From: a virus
Length of the DNA: 27,206 bases
Direction: 5' to 3' (one strand)
Virus record (IMG/VR): IMGVR_UViG_3300043395_002342
Coordinates: 1-27,206 of that record
Shown: positions 19,168-27,206 of the stretch, in pieces
Position numbering within the stretch: the stretch's first letter is position 1
Layout of the letters: each line of letters opens with the position of its first letter
Made by a program: the position numbers and the translations under genes
Notes under the pieces: generated by a model
What the model was told of the DNA's origin: nothing
The model's database searches: none
The model's input: only the letters and a program-made list of their open reading frames with translations

Positions 19168-22100
19168 ATGTCGTTTAATTTATTTGCTTCACCTACTAAA
19201 GATGATATTAGAGTTGGTTATGTGGACCCAACTCTTGGGTATGTTGATGGAGTTTCTGTCTGCGAAGCAAATGATTATGCGAAAAATAATCCGGGGACTG
19301 TTTTTGTTTTTAGAGACGGCGATAATAATATCAAATATTTGAACATTAATGAGGTTAATGGTCTGACTCCAAATGATCTCACCGCAAAAAATGGTGAGTG
19401 TGGTGGAGTACAAAACTATAGTGAGTGTGGTACACCGAGAATTCAGTTCTTTGGTGGTGGGGGAATAGGCGCTGTAGGAAATCCTGTTATAGGTATAGAT
19501 GGTTCTTTACTTGCTGTTGATATTGTAAGTGGCGGACACGGATATCAATATGCCCCTATTGTTGCTGCTAGAGATGATTGTGAGATTGGAAATGGTGCTG
19601 TCCTTACCGCTATTCTTGGGGAGACTGTTGATGAAATAGAAGTTTATGAAGGTGAGGAAGACTTTGAAGACTATGAAATATGCGAAGATACTGATGTTGG
19701 ATATGGCGTTAGGTATGGTTTAAATGGAGAAGTTCTGGGACCCTGGGAACCATCTGCGTATACGAAGATAGGTGCTGATCCTATTCAAAGAGAAATTGAA
19801 GCATTTCAGAAAGCACTTAAAAATCCATTTTGGACAACAAGAGAAAAGCAACCTGATAGAATCACTGTAGTTGGAGAATCATTCGCAACTCAAGAAGCAG
19901 TTGGTGTAACTTTCCCAGACTGGGGAGAGTTTATGAATAAGTATGCGATCTCTCCAGTTCCTCCCTCCGATACAAGAGGAAGTGATCAGGCAGGAAAAGT
20001 TTTTAATATCGAATGGGAAACTAATTTCCCTGTTAGTGGTGAATATATTTTTAGGGGTGTTTGTGATAACATCGGTAAAGTTTATATTGACAATACCTTA
20101 ATTGGAGATTTGAAGGGATTTACTGATAACCCAACACCACTTCAAAAAACAATTCAAGAAGGTAATCATATCATTAAAGTTGAATTGTTGAATGTCCCTA
20201 TTATGAAAAAGGTAGAGACTAAGGCAAGTATAAATGACGTTGATGTGACCTTTACTATTACTGGTCAAGGGAGAAATACCAATAAAATGAAGTTTTCTTT
20301 TGTAAGTGGTGATAAGACTTTTACTCTTAATGGAAATAATAGTAGTGGTACTAGTAGAACTCAAACTATAAAATTAAATCCAAAATCAACATTTAAAGTT
20401 TATGCTTCTTCCACAAAGGGAACTGTCGAGCAGGGTATAATTAAAAATGGCACAAAGAATAAAGAAGGTGGTATAGGAGAGTCGAATAGAATTTTTGCGG
20501 ATCATATTCAATCTGATAATGATAATGATGATATCCAAATTACAACTAGCATTGGAACTTTTAAAGCAACTAATAGATCAAAAACTCCAGAAGGTAGAAC
20601 TACTTTTGATTTGACTTTTGAAGTTGGGTCAACTACATCTCCTGGCATTACGGTTAGTGAAGTAATTTCTCCAAAATCTTGGAATGAAAATCCTATGGGG
20701 GTATCAATGATTATTGATGCTCCTCAACCTCCAGTTCCTCAGGAGCAACCTCCAGTACAAACAGGAAGATGTCCACCCAATCCTATTTGGTCTACAAGAT
20801 TTCCTGGTTCTCAGCAAAAATGGTATCCAGTTAGAAACAAAGAGTGGTCGAAATTCTTTAATAGATATGCCGTATCTCCAGTTCTTCCTTTAGATACTCC
20901 TGGAAGTGATGTAAGCGGAGTCGTTCATAAAAATTCTTGGGATCTAGAAATTCCTTATAGGGGATTTTATAAGTTCCAAGTACAAAGAGATAACACAGCA
21001 AGGATTTATGTTGATGGAAAGATTGCTTTTGATGTTTTAACTTCTGGTGATGAGAAATGGGTGAAGGAGGGATTAGTTGGAAGAGTAAAATCTCAGAAAG
21101 TTTTTCTAGAAAAAGGTCGTCATACTATATCCATTGAACTTGAAAACACCCCACAGAATACCCAGTCAGTCATAGATACGAAGATCTTTAGTACACAGGA
21201 TTGGAGAGTTTCTGGCACTCAAAATAGTTCTTCCAAACTTAAGGCTAAATTTATTCAGCAGGGAGCGGGTTTTTATTTACAAGTTGATGGATCTGGATCT
21301 GGAGAAATATCTTTTGTTATGGATGTTAGCGATAACCCAGGAATTGCTGGACTAGCTGCTACTGAAATTAGAATTCCTTCAGATTCTGGAAAAGTTAAAT
21401 TTATAAGGTCTTCTTTTCAAACAGAACAAACTATAAAAGAAAGTGGTAAATTTACAGGTGGTAAAAAGTATGGACCAATAGAAATTATTGGTTCCGGTGT
21501 GGGGGCAAGGGGACCAATAATTAATGGTTCAAATATACTTGGGATCAGAGATGCTGATGGGGATGATCAGAATATTAAGATTACAATTGATAACGTAAAG
21601 TCATCTTCACCATCAGCTCCAGCAACCTCACAAAGTCCAACAAAAAATGGGGTGACTTACACTGGACCTTCTTTGATTGGATACAGTGATAAAAGGTGGA
21701 GTAAATTTATGAATGAGTTTTCTGTCTCACCTTCGGATGTTAATGCTCCTGGAACATTTACTTTAACTTGGTCCGGAGTTAACTTTCCTTATAATGGAAC
21801 TTATAAGTTTAATTTACAGGCAGATAACAGCGCAAAATTAAAAATTGGCGGTGTTGACATAGTAGAAATTGCTGATTTTGTTGGTGAAAAAGTTCAATAT
21901 ACATTTAATTTAACTGCTGGTAAGTACGATGTTCAACTTACTTTGAATAATGTTACCCCACCTGGATTAAGTACCAAAGATAACCCAACGGGTGTGGCTC
22001 TTTTTATCAGTAAAGATGTTGTATTTTCTGATAACAATAAAACTTCCTGGACTACCAATCCCGTAGCAATATCTGCTATTTTAATTCCTCCACCATGTGC

Positions 22101-22740
22101 TAAAAGGATAGGTGGAAAAGGAGTAGTTCAAGAAGTTATAGTGAATGACCCCGGAAATGGTTATGTTCCTGTGGAAAGTCCTGGAACTGGTTATCCAGTC
22201 ACTCTTGTTTTGGATAGGGTTATTGTTGAAAATCCTGGAATCAATTATTCTTGTGGAGAAGACCAAATTGTAATTACCCCAAGTAATGGTGCCCAACTTT
22301 CTTATGATTGTGATCCATTTGGTAAAATAAGATCAGTTAAAGTTTTAAATCCTGGTCTTGGATTTAATGTTTATCCTGAAATAAGTATCCCATCATTAAC
22401 TGGAGTTAACGCATCCTTTAGACCTGTTTTCCGTATAGTAAGAGACCCGTTAATCGAACCAGAAAAACTCATTCAAGTTACTGATTTGGTTGGTCTTAAG
22501 CAGACTGGATATGTGGATGGTAGAGCATACTTTGGCGCTATTTACTATGATGAAGGTATTCCATATGCTGGTTTCTACAAAACCGCAGGACCTCAAACAA
22601 GAGTATACGCAACCCTACAAGAAAGCATCACTGCTCAAATCACTACGCCACCAAGTGCTATTCAGAGGTCTGGTACTGACATTAGAAGTAATGATCCTCG
22701 TCTTAATATTCCTGGAACTCCAGAATCAACTACAGAATAA
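19168..22740 (+). CDS. Large virion structural protein with three tandem beta-sandwich-like repeats
   Basis: A 1190-residue protein not matched to a T4 gene. Three copies of a domain of roughly 300 residues are visible, starting near residues 219, 539 and 838. Each has a W-(G/S)-(E/K)-F-(M/F)-N-(K/R/E)-(Y/F)-(A/S)-(I/V)-SP segment, then NFP..GEYIF / EIPYRGFYKFQ / NFPYNGTYKFN, then a DN..K(V/I)Y(I/V)D(N/G) type element, and an Asn-Pro-(M/T)-(G)-V segment. The pattern recalls carbohydrate-binding or PA14-like beta-sandwiches. Flanking modules at about residues 100-150 and 980-1090 share Gly-Tyr motifs (GGHGYQYAPIV; NDPGNGYVPV; NPGLGFNVYPEI). It is probably an adsorption or baseplate-peripheral protein. 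The strong promoter and ribosome site before it suggest high expression. No signal peptide. Confidence 0.7.
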   Translation: MSFNLFASPTKDDIRVGYVDPTLGYVDGVSVCEANDYAKNNPGTVFVFRDGDNNIKYLNINEVNGLTPNDLTAKNGECGGVQNYSECGTPRIQFFGGGGIGAVGNPVIGIDGSLLAVDIVSGGHGYQYAPIVAARDDCEIGNGAVLTAILGETVDEIEVYEGEEDFEDYEICEDTDVGYGVRYGLNGEVLGPWEPSAYTKIGADPIQREIEAFQKALKNPFWTTREKQPDRITVVGESFATQEAVGVTFPDWGEFMNKYAISPVPPSDTRGSDQAGKVFNIEWETNFPVSGEYIFRGVCDNIGKVYIDNTLIGDLKGFTDNPTPLQKTIQEGNHIIKVELLNVPIMKKVETKASINDVDVTFTITGQGRNTNKMKFSFVSGDKTFTLNGNNSSGTSRTQTIKLNPKSTFKVYASSTKGTVEQGIIKNGTKNKEGGIGESNRIFADHIQSDNDNDDIQITTSIGTFKATNRSKTPEGRTTFDLTFEVGSTTSPGITVSEVISPKSWNENPMGVSMIIDAPQPPVPQEQPPVQTGRCPPNPIWSTRFPGSQQKWYPVRNKEWSKFFNRYAVSPVLPLDTPGSDVSGVVHKNSWDLEIPYRGFYKFQVQRDNTARIYVDGKIAFDVLTSGDEKWVKEGLVGRVKSQKVFLEKGRHTISIELENTPQNTQSVIDTKIFSTQDWRVSGTQNSSSKLKAKFIQQGAGFYLQVDGSGSGEISFVMDVSDNPGIAGLAATEIRIPSDSGKVKFIRSSFQTEQTIKESGKFTGGKKYGPIEIIGSGVGARGPIINGSNILGIRDADGDDQNIKITIDNVKSSSPSAPATSQSPTKNGVTYTGPSLIGYSDKRWSKFMNEFSVSPSDVNAPGTFTLTWSGVNFPYNGTYKFNLQADNSAKLKIGGVDIVEIADFVGEKVQYTFNLTAGKYDVQLTLNNVTPPGLSTKDNPTGVALFISKDVVFSDNNKTSWTTNPVAISAILIPPPCAKRIGGKGVVQEVIVNDPGNGYVPVESPGTGYPVTLVLDRVIVENPGINYSCGEDQIVITPSNGAQLSYDCDPFGKIRSVKVLNPGLGFNVYPEISIPSLTGVNASFRPVFRIVRDPLIEPEKLIQVTDLVGLKQTGYVDGRAYFGAIYYDEGIPYAGFYKTAGPQTRVYATLQESITAQITTPPSAIQRSGTDIRSNDPRLNIPGTPESTTE

Positions 22741-22745
22741 GTCTA

Positions 22746-22753
22746 TTAAATAG
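22746..22753 (+). promoter_or_regulatory. Possible variant late promoter TTAAATAG
   Basis: Same TTAAATAGTA word as at 17385, placed 32 bases before the ATG at 22778 in a 37-base intergenic gap. Confidence 0.3.
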
Positions 22754-22777
22754 TATTACATTGATTCTTCAATACTA

Positions 22778-23446
22778 ATGGCAACAGTAAGAAATACCAA
22801 TAATACTAAGGTTGGTTCTCGACCTAAAGCGGGGAGAGAAGAACTTCTTGCTGCTAATATTTCAAAGAACAATACTGCTAAACAAAATTATACGGCAATA
22901 ACATATGGAAATGATCATGGTTCAATAAGTTTTGGGCATATCCATAAACAAGGTGATGTAACATCTGATGTATTAATTGAGGCATCAGATGCTAGACATT
23001 CTATTGTCCTTGATAAAGATGGTGTTAGGAAAGGTGGAACACAAATCACGGCACCTGGAAGAATATCCATTGAATCTGGAATTGATAAGAGTGAAGGAGA
23101 AGATACATTATTCATTCATTCTTGGAATGGAAATATAGATATAGTAGCGACAAATGGAAAACTTAGACTTCAGGGAACTGATATTGAGCTTACTGCTGTA
23201 GGTGAGGGTGGGACAAAGGGTAATATTAGGTTCACCGCTAAAGGAGGGACCATTGAATCTGATAGTGATAAATTATTACTCAATGCATCAACTTTATATA
23301 AATTAGCAACTCCCGGAACAGCACAAATACTTTCGAATACTGTTATGCAGATATACTCTCCGTTAATTCGTGGAGTTACTGACGCTGTCACTAATAAGAA
23401 TGATAAGAATAACAGTCAAAGAATGAGACAACAACTTTCAAAGTAG
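22778..23446 (+). CDS. Beta-helical structural protein, possible spike tip/needle
   Basis: A 222-residue protein. Residues about 65-200 are short alternating strands with Gly/Asn/Asp turns (NGNIDIVATNGKLRLQGTDIEL, GNIRFTAKGGTIESDSDKLLL), like the C-terminal beta-helix of T4 gp5 and VgrG proteins. The HGSISFGHIHKQGD stretch is characteristic. In T4 this needle is part of gp5; here gp5 (17631) lacks it, so this gene may supply it. The C-terminus is charged and disordered. No clear Shine-Dalgarno, and a variant late promoter lies upstream. The role is inferred; a fibre or collar function cannot be excluded. Confidence 0.6.
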   Translation: MATVRNTNNTKVGSRPKAGREELLAANISKNNTAKQNYTAITYGNDHGSISFGHIHKQGDVTSDVLIEASDARHSIVLDKDGVRKGGTQITAPGRISIESGIDKSEGEDTLFIHSWNGNIDIVATNGKLRLQGTDIELTAVGEGGTKGNIRFTAKGGTIESDSDKLLLNASTLYKLATPGTAQILSNTVMQIYSPLIRGVTDAVTNKNDKNNSQRMRQQLSK

Positions 23447-23455
23447 GAGAAAAAA

Positions 23456-24118
23456 ATGGCATTTTTGATGGATGATAGTGCGGTTGGTGGTCAAATGATG
23501 GTTGGTGCTGGAGTACCAAAAGCACTTGGTCTTGGAAAAAATAAAATTAATGGATCTGGATATGTTGAAGGACCCTTTCAAGCTGGTCAAGCAGGTGCTC
23601 ATAATACCTGTAAAGCAACTTTAATGCTTGGACCACTAACAAATCCAGACGCAAAAGTGTCTCCACTATATTCTTTATGGTCTCGACTTTATTCGAGATT
23701 TCAAAGTTTTGTGAGAGTTGATCTTCTTTTGAAGTCAACTTACATTGAAGCAAGTGTAGTAAGGACCAAAGTTCTTCAAGCATCAATTAAGAACTTTGTA
23801 ATTCCACATCCAACAAAACCCGGAAAGCAATTAGTTCACACTTGCCTTGAAGGTCCCGAAAATGGTGTTTATGTTCGCGGAAAACTTACAAATAATACTG
23901 AAATTATATTACCAGAATACTGGACAAATCTTGTAGATGAAAGTACAATTACAGTATCAATAACTCCAGTTGGAGCACATCAAGACATTATTGTTAAAAG
24001 AATCGGAGATAATAAAGTATATCTTCAGGCAAAACCTGGAATACCTATTAATTGTTTTTACCATGTTTTTGGTACAAGAAAAGATGTACCACAACTAGTC
24101 ACGGAGATTGAAGAATAA
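23456..24118 (+). CDS. Virion structural protein A of a tandem paralogous pair
   Basis: A 220-residue protein preceded by TAGGAG. The N-terminal 110 residues are variable with a Gly-rich start; the C-terminal domain from residue 112 (KNFVIPHPTKPGKQLVHTCLEGPENGVYVRGKL...LPEYWTNLVD...ITVSITPVGAHQDIIVK) is a domain I have seen in cyanophage tail-fibre and structural proteins. The next gene carries the same domain at the same residue offset. The stop overlaps the next ATG (TAATG). It is likely a fibre or baseplate-peripheral protein; T4 homologue not recognised. Confidence 0.72.
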   Translation: MAFLMDDSAVGGQMMVGAGVPKALGLGKNKINGSGYVEGPFQAGQAGAHNTCKATLMLGPLTNPDAKVSPLYSLWSRLYSRFQSFVRVDLLLKSTYIEASVVRTKVLQASIKNFVIPHPTKPGKQLVHTCLEGPENGVYVRGKLTNNTEIILPEYWTNLVDESTITVSITPVGAHQDIIVKRIGDNKVYLQAKPGIPINCFYHVFGTRKDVPQLVTEIEE

Positions 24119-24825
24119 TGGCATTTTCTTTTAGAAAATATGGGACTTTTACTGGTCCTGGTGTAGATATAGAATATCGTGATAATGATGATTTTTCATT
24201 AGAACCATTTAGTGGATACTTCAATTTGAATGATGTATCAATGGTTCTTGTTAATACTTCTGAATCTCCTCCAGATTATGTGTATTTTCATTTGAAGGGA
24301 TCTAACACAAAAAATGTAACTTTAGAAGCTAGTTATGGTCCCATTAAAAAACTTAACATCGAGTCTGAGATTTTAAAAGTCAGTGGAATGGTAAAGGCTG
24401 ACATAGTTAAAGCTAAACAGTTTGTTGGAAAAATTAACACTCAGAGTTGGAAACATTTTGATATTAAGCATCCGAACAAGGAAGGTTATCGTTTACGCCA
24501 TAGTTGTATAGAGGGACCTGAAAATGCTGTTTATCATAGAGGAAAATTGGTCGATAGTAATGTAATAGAATTGCCGGATTATTGGACAAACTTTGTTGAT
24601 CCAGAATCAATTACTGTAAACCTTACTCCATTTGGTGTCTATCAAGAATTATTTGTGAAAAATATTGAATGGGGGAAAAAGATAAACATAGTGAATAACT
24701 TAGGTGGACCAATCAATTGCAGTTATATTATTTGTGGAGAAAGAATTGATGGGCATAAATTGATTGTTGAATATGAAGGACAGAGCTCTGAAGATTATCC
24801 CGGAATTTATGAAGAGGAAGACTGA
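24118..24825 (+). CDS. Virion structural protein B of the tandem paralogous pair
   Basis: A 235-residue protein. From about residue 112 it has WKHFDIKHPNKEGYRLRHSCIEGPENAVYHRGKLVDSNVIELPDYWTNFVDPESITVNLTPFG, parallel to the previous gene; the first 110 residues differ. The C-terminus is acidic (EEED). The pair presumably arose by duplication of the shared C-terminal domain, with different N-termini that may direct them to different partners. The ATG overlaps the previous stop by one base, so translation is coupled. Confidence 0.72.
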   Translation: MAFSFRKYGTFTGPGVDIEYRDNDDFSLEPFSGYFNLNDVSMVLVNTSESPPDYVYFHLKGSNTKNVTLEASYGPIKKLNIESEILKVSGMVKADIVKAKQFVGKINTQSWKHFDIKHPNKEGYRLRHSCIEGPENAVYHRGKLVDSNVIELPDYWTNFVDPESITVNLTPFGVYQELFVKNIEWGKKINIVNNLGGPINCSYIICGERIDGHKLIVEYEGQSSEDYPGIYEEED

Positions 24826-24834
24826 GGAATATAA

Positions 24835-25800
24835 ATGACTAACATATCAAGCGTTAAGACTTCAAACACTGAAGCGTTAGAAGATATTTCTAAATCAAAC
24901 ACCGCACTTAGTGGTGCTTTAGGCACTGCTAGTACAGATTTTGCTACTTATTTGTTTCCCTGTGCCGAATTTGATAAATTAATTCTCAATAAACTTGATG
25001 AGATTAATGTCAAAAAAACTCAGATAGTTACTTTATTAACCGATAACTACAATAAATTAATTATCAATTGTGGAATAGCGACAAAAGATCCTGGTGTTGC
25101 TGGGATTTCTAGTGGTTCTTTTGTTCCCGCATCTGGGATAAAAAGCGATGCTTGCCTAATCGCAACTAGTATAGTAAGTATATCATCTACAGCAGTCGTC
25201 TCTGGATCTTCCACTACATTTAATTATAATTGTCAGGTTTATATTGACGGATCTGGTGGAGTTGGTCTTGGCACAACGGAACAGTGTGATATTGGGGCTC
25301 GTGGAGAAGTAAGAAAAGAAACTGTTTATTCTCTTGTTTATCCGTATCTGGAAAATATGATAGTGACAGTAGATGACTGGACTGGAATTACTCCTTTAGA
25401 TGGAAACATAATTGCGGCTGGTGGTGGTCCAGTTGGGGTTCTTACTTATGTTGGGATTGGAACAACTAACTTGGGTATAGGAAATTCTGTTTTTTATTTT
25501 TCTGATGCGTATGATCCAAAATCAATTCACAAAAATCAATCACAATTGATTGGTTATTATTATCCAATTGATGATCCTGGTTGTGGCACTACGATTACGA
25601 GTTCAGTTCAAACATTAGAGAACGAAATTATTACGATTAGAAGTGGAATAAGTACTTTATTATCTCCAACAAATAATGCTAGAATTTTAAAAGTAGATTC
25701 TCAAACTGATGTCTGGTGGATCACAAAAACCCAGTCTACAAATTCGAGTTCTACTTCGTCTATAAACACACTTAACTCCGATTTGGATAATATTCTTTGA
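24835..25800 (+). CDS. Virion structural protein, unknown
   Basis: A 321-residue protein following a GAGG ribosome site, 10 bases after the previous stop. The N-terminus is Ser/Thr-rich and helical, about 30-70 holds a LDEINVKKTQIVTLLTDNYNKLI helix, and the rest is beta-like with Gly/Ser/Thr-rich strands (e.g. GGPVGVLTYVGIGTTNLGIGNSVFYFSD). The C-terminus is a helical, Ser-rich segment that could trimerise. The composition fits a tail or fibre-related protein. I do not recognise a T4 homologue. It ends in a late promoter box (GATAAATA overlapping its TGA). Confidence 0.65.
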   Translation: MTNISSVKTSNTEALEDISKSNTALSGALGTASTDFATYLFPCAEFDKLILNKLDEINVKKTQIVTLLTDNYNKLIINCGIATKDPGVAGISSGSFVPASGIKSDACLIATSIVSISSTAVVSGSSTTFNYNCQVYIDGSGGVGLGTTEQCDIGARGEVRKETVYSLVYPYLENMIVTVDDWTGITPLDGNIIAAGGGPVGVLTYVGIGTTNLGIGNSVFYFSDAYDPKSIHKNQSQLIGYYYPIDDPGCGTTITSSVQTLENEIITIRSGISTLLSPTNNARILKVDSQTDVWWITKTQSTNSSSTSSINTLNSDLDNIL

Positions 25801-25806
25801 TAAATA
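25799..25806 (+). promoter_or_regulatory. T4-type late promoter GATAAATA
   Basis: GATAAATA overlaps the TGA of the preceding gene. Expected start near 25812 gives a 15-base leader to the ATG at 25827, with no strong Shine-Dalgarno. Confidence 0.55.
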
Positions 25807-25826
25807 TTTAAAATCGTTCTAGTTAA

Positions 25827-26162
25827 ATGGCAGTTGCTGAGATCACTAATATTGTAATTGAAAAAGGAACTGATTTTGAAGCGACTTTCAATTTATTCGA
25901 ACCGGATCAGTCGGCAACAGTTTTGTCTGGTCTTACTACAACATATGCTACAATAAGAAAATATCCAGAATCAACAACTGGCGAAGAGTTTGGTAAAACA
26001 ATTACCGCTGGAACTGGTACTATCAAACTGACATTAACTTCTACTCAAACTGCAAATCTCAAAGCGGGTAGAAATTACTTTGATGTTGTTTTAACTATTG
26101 GTGGAAAGAAAACTAAAGTTATTAAAGGAACCGCAATAGTTGAGGAGAGTGCTTCCGTATGA
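25827..26162 (+). CDS. Small beta-sandwich structural protein
   Basis: A 111-residue protein with ITNIVIEKGTDFEATFNLFE, TTTYATIRKYPES and IKLTLTSTQTANLKAGRNYFDVVLTIGGKKTKVIKGTAIVE: the strand pattern of small Ig-like/BppU N-terminal-like domains found near phage tail fibres. Probably a fibre-attachment or baseplate decoration protein. Its stop overlaps the next start (ATGA at 26159). Function is inferred from pattern. Confidence 0.65.
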   Translation: MAVAEITNIVIEKGTDFEATFNLFEPDQSATVLSGLTTTYATIRKYPESTTGEEFGKTITAGTGTIKLTLTSTQTANLKAGRNYFDVVLTIGGKKTKVIKGTAIVEESASV

Positions 26163-26500
26163 CTTACAAGGTTTCTGTTTCTTCCCCATATAACTTCACA
26201 GTAAAGTCATTACAATCAAAAAAATATAAAACATCACTCAACTTTAATATAGAAATTATGCCCCAATCATTAGACGAACTTGCAGATGTTCAACTTAGTG
26301 GAAATAATTATAATGGATATGTCTTAATGTATGACTCTGTAAGTGGAAAGTGGGTAGATAAAAATCCAGATGAAGTTCTATCAGCGGCAACTACAGAGTT
26401 GGATGCTAACAGAATCACGACAACACTTCCAACAGATTTCGAAACTAAACTTGACATTGATCTTGATGATCGTATTGATTTGGATGCAGGTGGTTTTTAA
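26159..26500 (+). CDS. Small structural protein, tail-fibre associated
   Basis: A 113-residue protein. The middle SLDELADVQLSGNNYNGYVLMYDSVSGKWVDKNPDEVL follows the D-V-x-L...G-x-V-L-x-Y-D-x-x-x-G-K-W-V repeat seen in many phage fibre proteins. The C-terminus is Asp/Leu-rich. It overlaps the previous gene by 4 bases and precedes the fibre-like gene, and could be a connector or chaperone. Confidence 0.65.
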   Translation: MTYKVSVSSPYNFTVKSLQSKKYKTSLNFNIEIMPQSLDELADVQLSGNNYNGYVLMYDSVSGKWVDKNPDEVLSAATTELDANRITTTLPTDFETKLDIDLDDRIDLDAGGF

Positions 26501-26505
26501 TATAT

Positions 26506-26513
26506 TCTAAATA
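26506..26513 (+). promoter_or_regulatory. Possible variant late promoter TCTAAATA
   Basis: TCTAAATA in the 45-base gap upstream of the ATG at 26546, differing from NATAAATA at one position. Leader of about 27 bases. Weak. Confidence 0.3.
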
Positions 26514-26545
26514 ATATTATTAGGAAAACTACATAGGTAATTAGA

Positions 26546-27206
26546 ATGGCTTCACCAGTCTTACAGTTTAAGCGTGGTAATATTGGAGTAGCAGCAACTA
26601 TTCCTGCTCTCCGTCCAGGTGAACCAGCATTTACTCTTGATAAGTTTGATTTATTCGTTGGTTTTGATACTTCGGTTGTTGGTAATAAATTCTTTGGTTC
26701 TCATCGCTATTGGGAAAGAGAAGATACTTCAACATCTCTTCGCCTAAAGTTGGTGGACAAAGATGGTACTAATTATGTTGCTGTCAAGTCTCCAAATACT
26801 CTTGCTGGAAGTGTTACTTATGTTCTTCCAGGAACTCAGGGAGCAACAAGTTCTGTTCTTACCAATGATGGTAGCGGAAACCTAACCTGGGCAAGTGGAT
26901 CTGCTAACCCAGTTTTCAGTGGTATTGCTACTTTCACTGATACCACTGATAACACATTAGGTGATGCCAATACTGGTTCCGTTCAGATTGATGGTGGAGT
27001 TGGAATTAATAAGAATGTCACTGTTGGTGGTAATTTAAATGTTCAGGGATATAGTGAATTTGTAGGAGTTGTAACATTTAAAAGTGGCACAATCAATCTT
27101 GGTGATGATACTGGAGATAATATTAATGTTGGTGGTGAGTTTACTTCTGGATTATATCCAAATACAACAGATACTTATGATTTAGGAGATGGATCAAGGC
27201 AGTGGA
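26546..27206 (+). CDS. Tail fibre-like virion protein, N-terminal 220 codons (runs off the window)
   Basis: Open from the ATG at 26546 to the window end, so C-terminally incomplete. It starts MASPVLQFKRGNIGVAATIPALRPGEPAFTLD..DLFVGF, the LKRG...P..GEP.....T..LFVG signature found at the N-terminus of many cyanophage fibre and structural proteins. It continues with Ser/Thr/Gly/Asn-rich repeats (GVGINKNVTVGGNLNVQGYSEF, then SGTINLGDDTGDNINVGGEF) and a LYPNTTDTYDLGDGSRQW segment, as in trimeric fibre shafts. A TAGG lies upstream of the ATG. Likely host-recognition or structural role; the diagnostic C-terminal end is outside the window. Confidence 0.75.
   Translation, partial: MASPVLQFKRGNIGVAATIPALRPGEPAFTLDKFDLFVGFDTSVVGNKFFGSHRYWEREDTSTSLRLKLVDKDGTNYVAVKSPNTLAGSVTYVLPGTQGATSSVLTNDGSGNLTWASGSANPVFSGIATFTDTTDNTLGDANTGSVQIDGGVGINKNVTVGGNLNVQGYSEFVGVVTFKSGTINLGDDTGDNINVGGEFTSGLYPNTTDTYDLGDGSRQW

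Noticed and set aside
25827-27206. Possible tail-fibre inversion or diversity-generating variable repeats
   Set aside because: No reverse transcriptase, no inverted repeats around the small genes and no template/variable repeat pair could be seen; the fibre gene is truncated by the window.

Overview
The window is a continuous piece of a T4-like myovirus genome that infects marine picocyanobacteria (a Synechococcus/Prochlorococcus cyanomyovirus). The evidence is AT-rich, tightly packed, mostly co-directional genes; T4 core genes (33, 59, 32, 53, 48, 4, 54-like, 26, 51-like, 27-like, 5) in the divergent form typical of cyanophages; cyanophage accessory genes (thyX, phoH, a DUF1825 gene, a CP12-like gene); and T4-type late promoters (NATAAATA). 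No tRNA, CRISPR array, integrase or insertion sequence was seen, and no gene-free stretch exceeds about 110 bases.

Layout. 1-5453 (+) is a replication/late-switch block: the end of thyX, a small conserved gene, an HNH homing endonuclease, phoH, a PD-(D/E)XK exonuclease, gp33 (late transcription co-activator), gp59 (helicase loader), a DUF1825 gene, a GIY-YIG homing endonuclease, and gp32 (ssDNA-binding protein). 5454-9013 (-) is a morphogenesis island, in transcription order: a NUMOD-only homing-endonuclease-like gene, gp4 (head completion), a 131-residue unknown, gp48 (tail tube cap) and gp53 (wedge). 9107-27206 (+) is a long tail operon: gp54-like tube initiator, gp26 with a probable -1 frameshift into a gp51-like extension, two large tape-measure-like proteins carrying peptidoglycan hydrolase domains, a gp27-like hub, a CP12-like gene, a gp5 hub without lysozyme, a 1190-residue triple-repeat structural protein, a beta-helical spike-like protein, two tandem paralogues, and small structural genes leading into a fibre-like gene cut by the window end.

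Main observations. (1) All three homing-endonuclease-type genes have the same leader: a hairpin whose 3' arm abuts or includes the start codon, with a T4 late promoter inside the hairpin loop. Read-through RNA would carry both arms and hide the start; late RNA would begin at or next to the second arm and leave it open. This is the I-TevI regulatory logic of T4, here on three unrelated free-standing genes (HNH, GIY-YIG, NUMOD-only) of one cyanophage. At the GIY-YIG gene the hairpin is part of a larger potential pseudoknot, and a sigma70-type promoter lies just upstream; an identical TTGACA-N17-TAGAAT promoter lies just downstream, in front of gp32. (2) The end of gp26 has a canonical T_TTT_TTC slippery heptamer, a 7-nt spacer and a hairpin, and the -1 frame is open into an otherwise RBS-less ORF, directly upstream of the tape measure gene. 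This is the G/GT tail-chaperone arrangement. (3) The gp5 hub has no lysozyme; a GH24 lysozyme-like domain is fused to one tape-measure-like protein, a tail-lysozyme-like and an M15-like domain to the other, and a separate beta-helix gene could supply the spike, so T4 gp5 functions look distributed over several genes. (4) A CP12-like Calvin cycle regulator gene sits between two baseplate hub genes. Promoter, hairpin and frameshift calls come from reading the sequence and have not been computed or tested.
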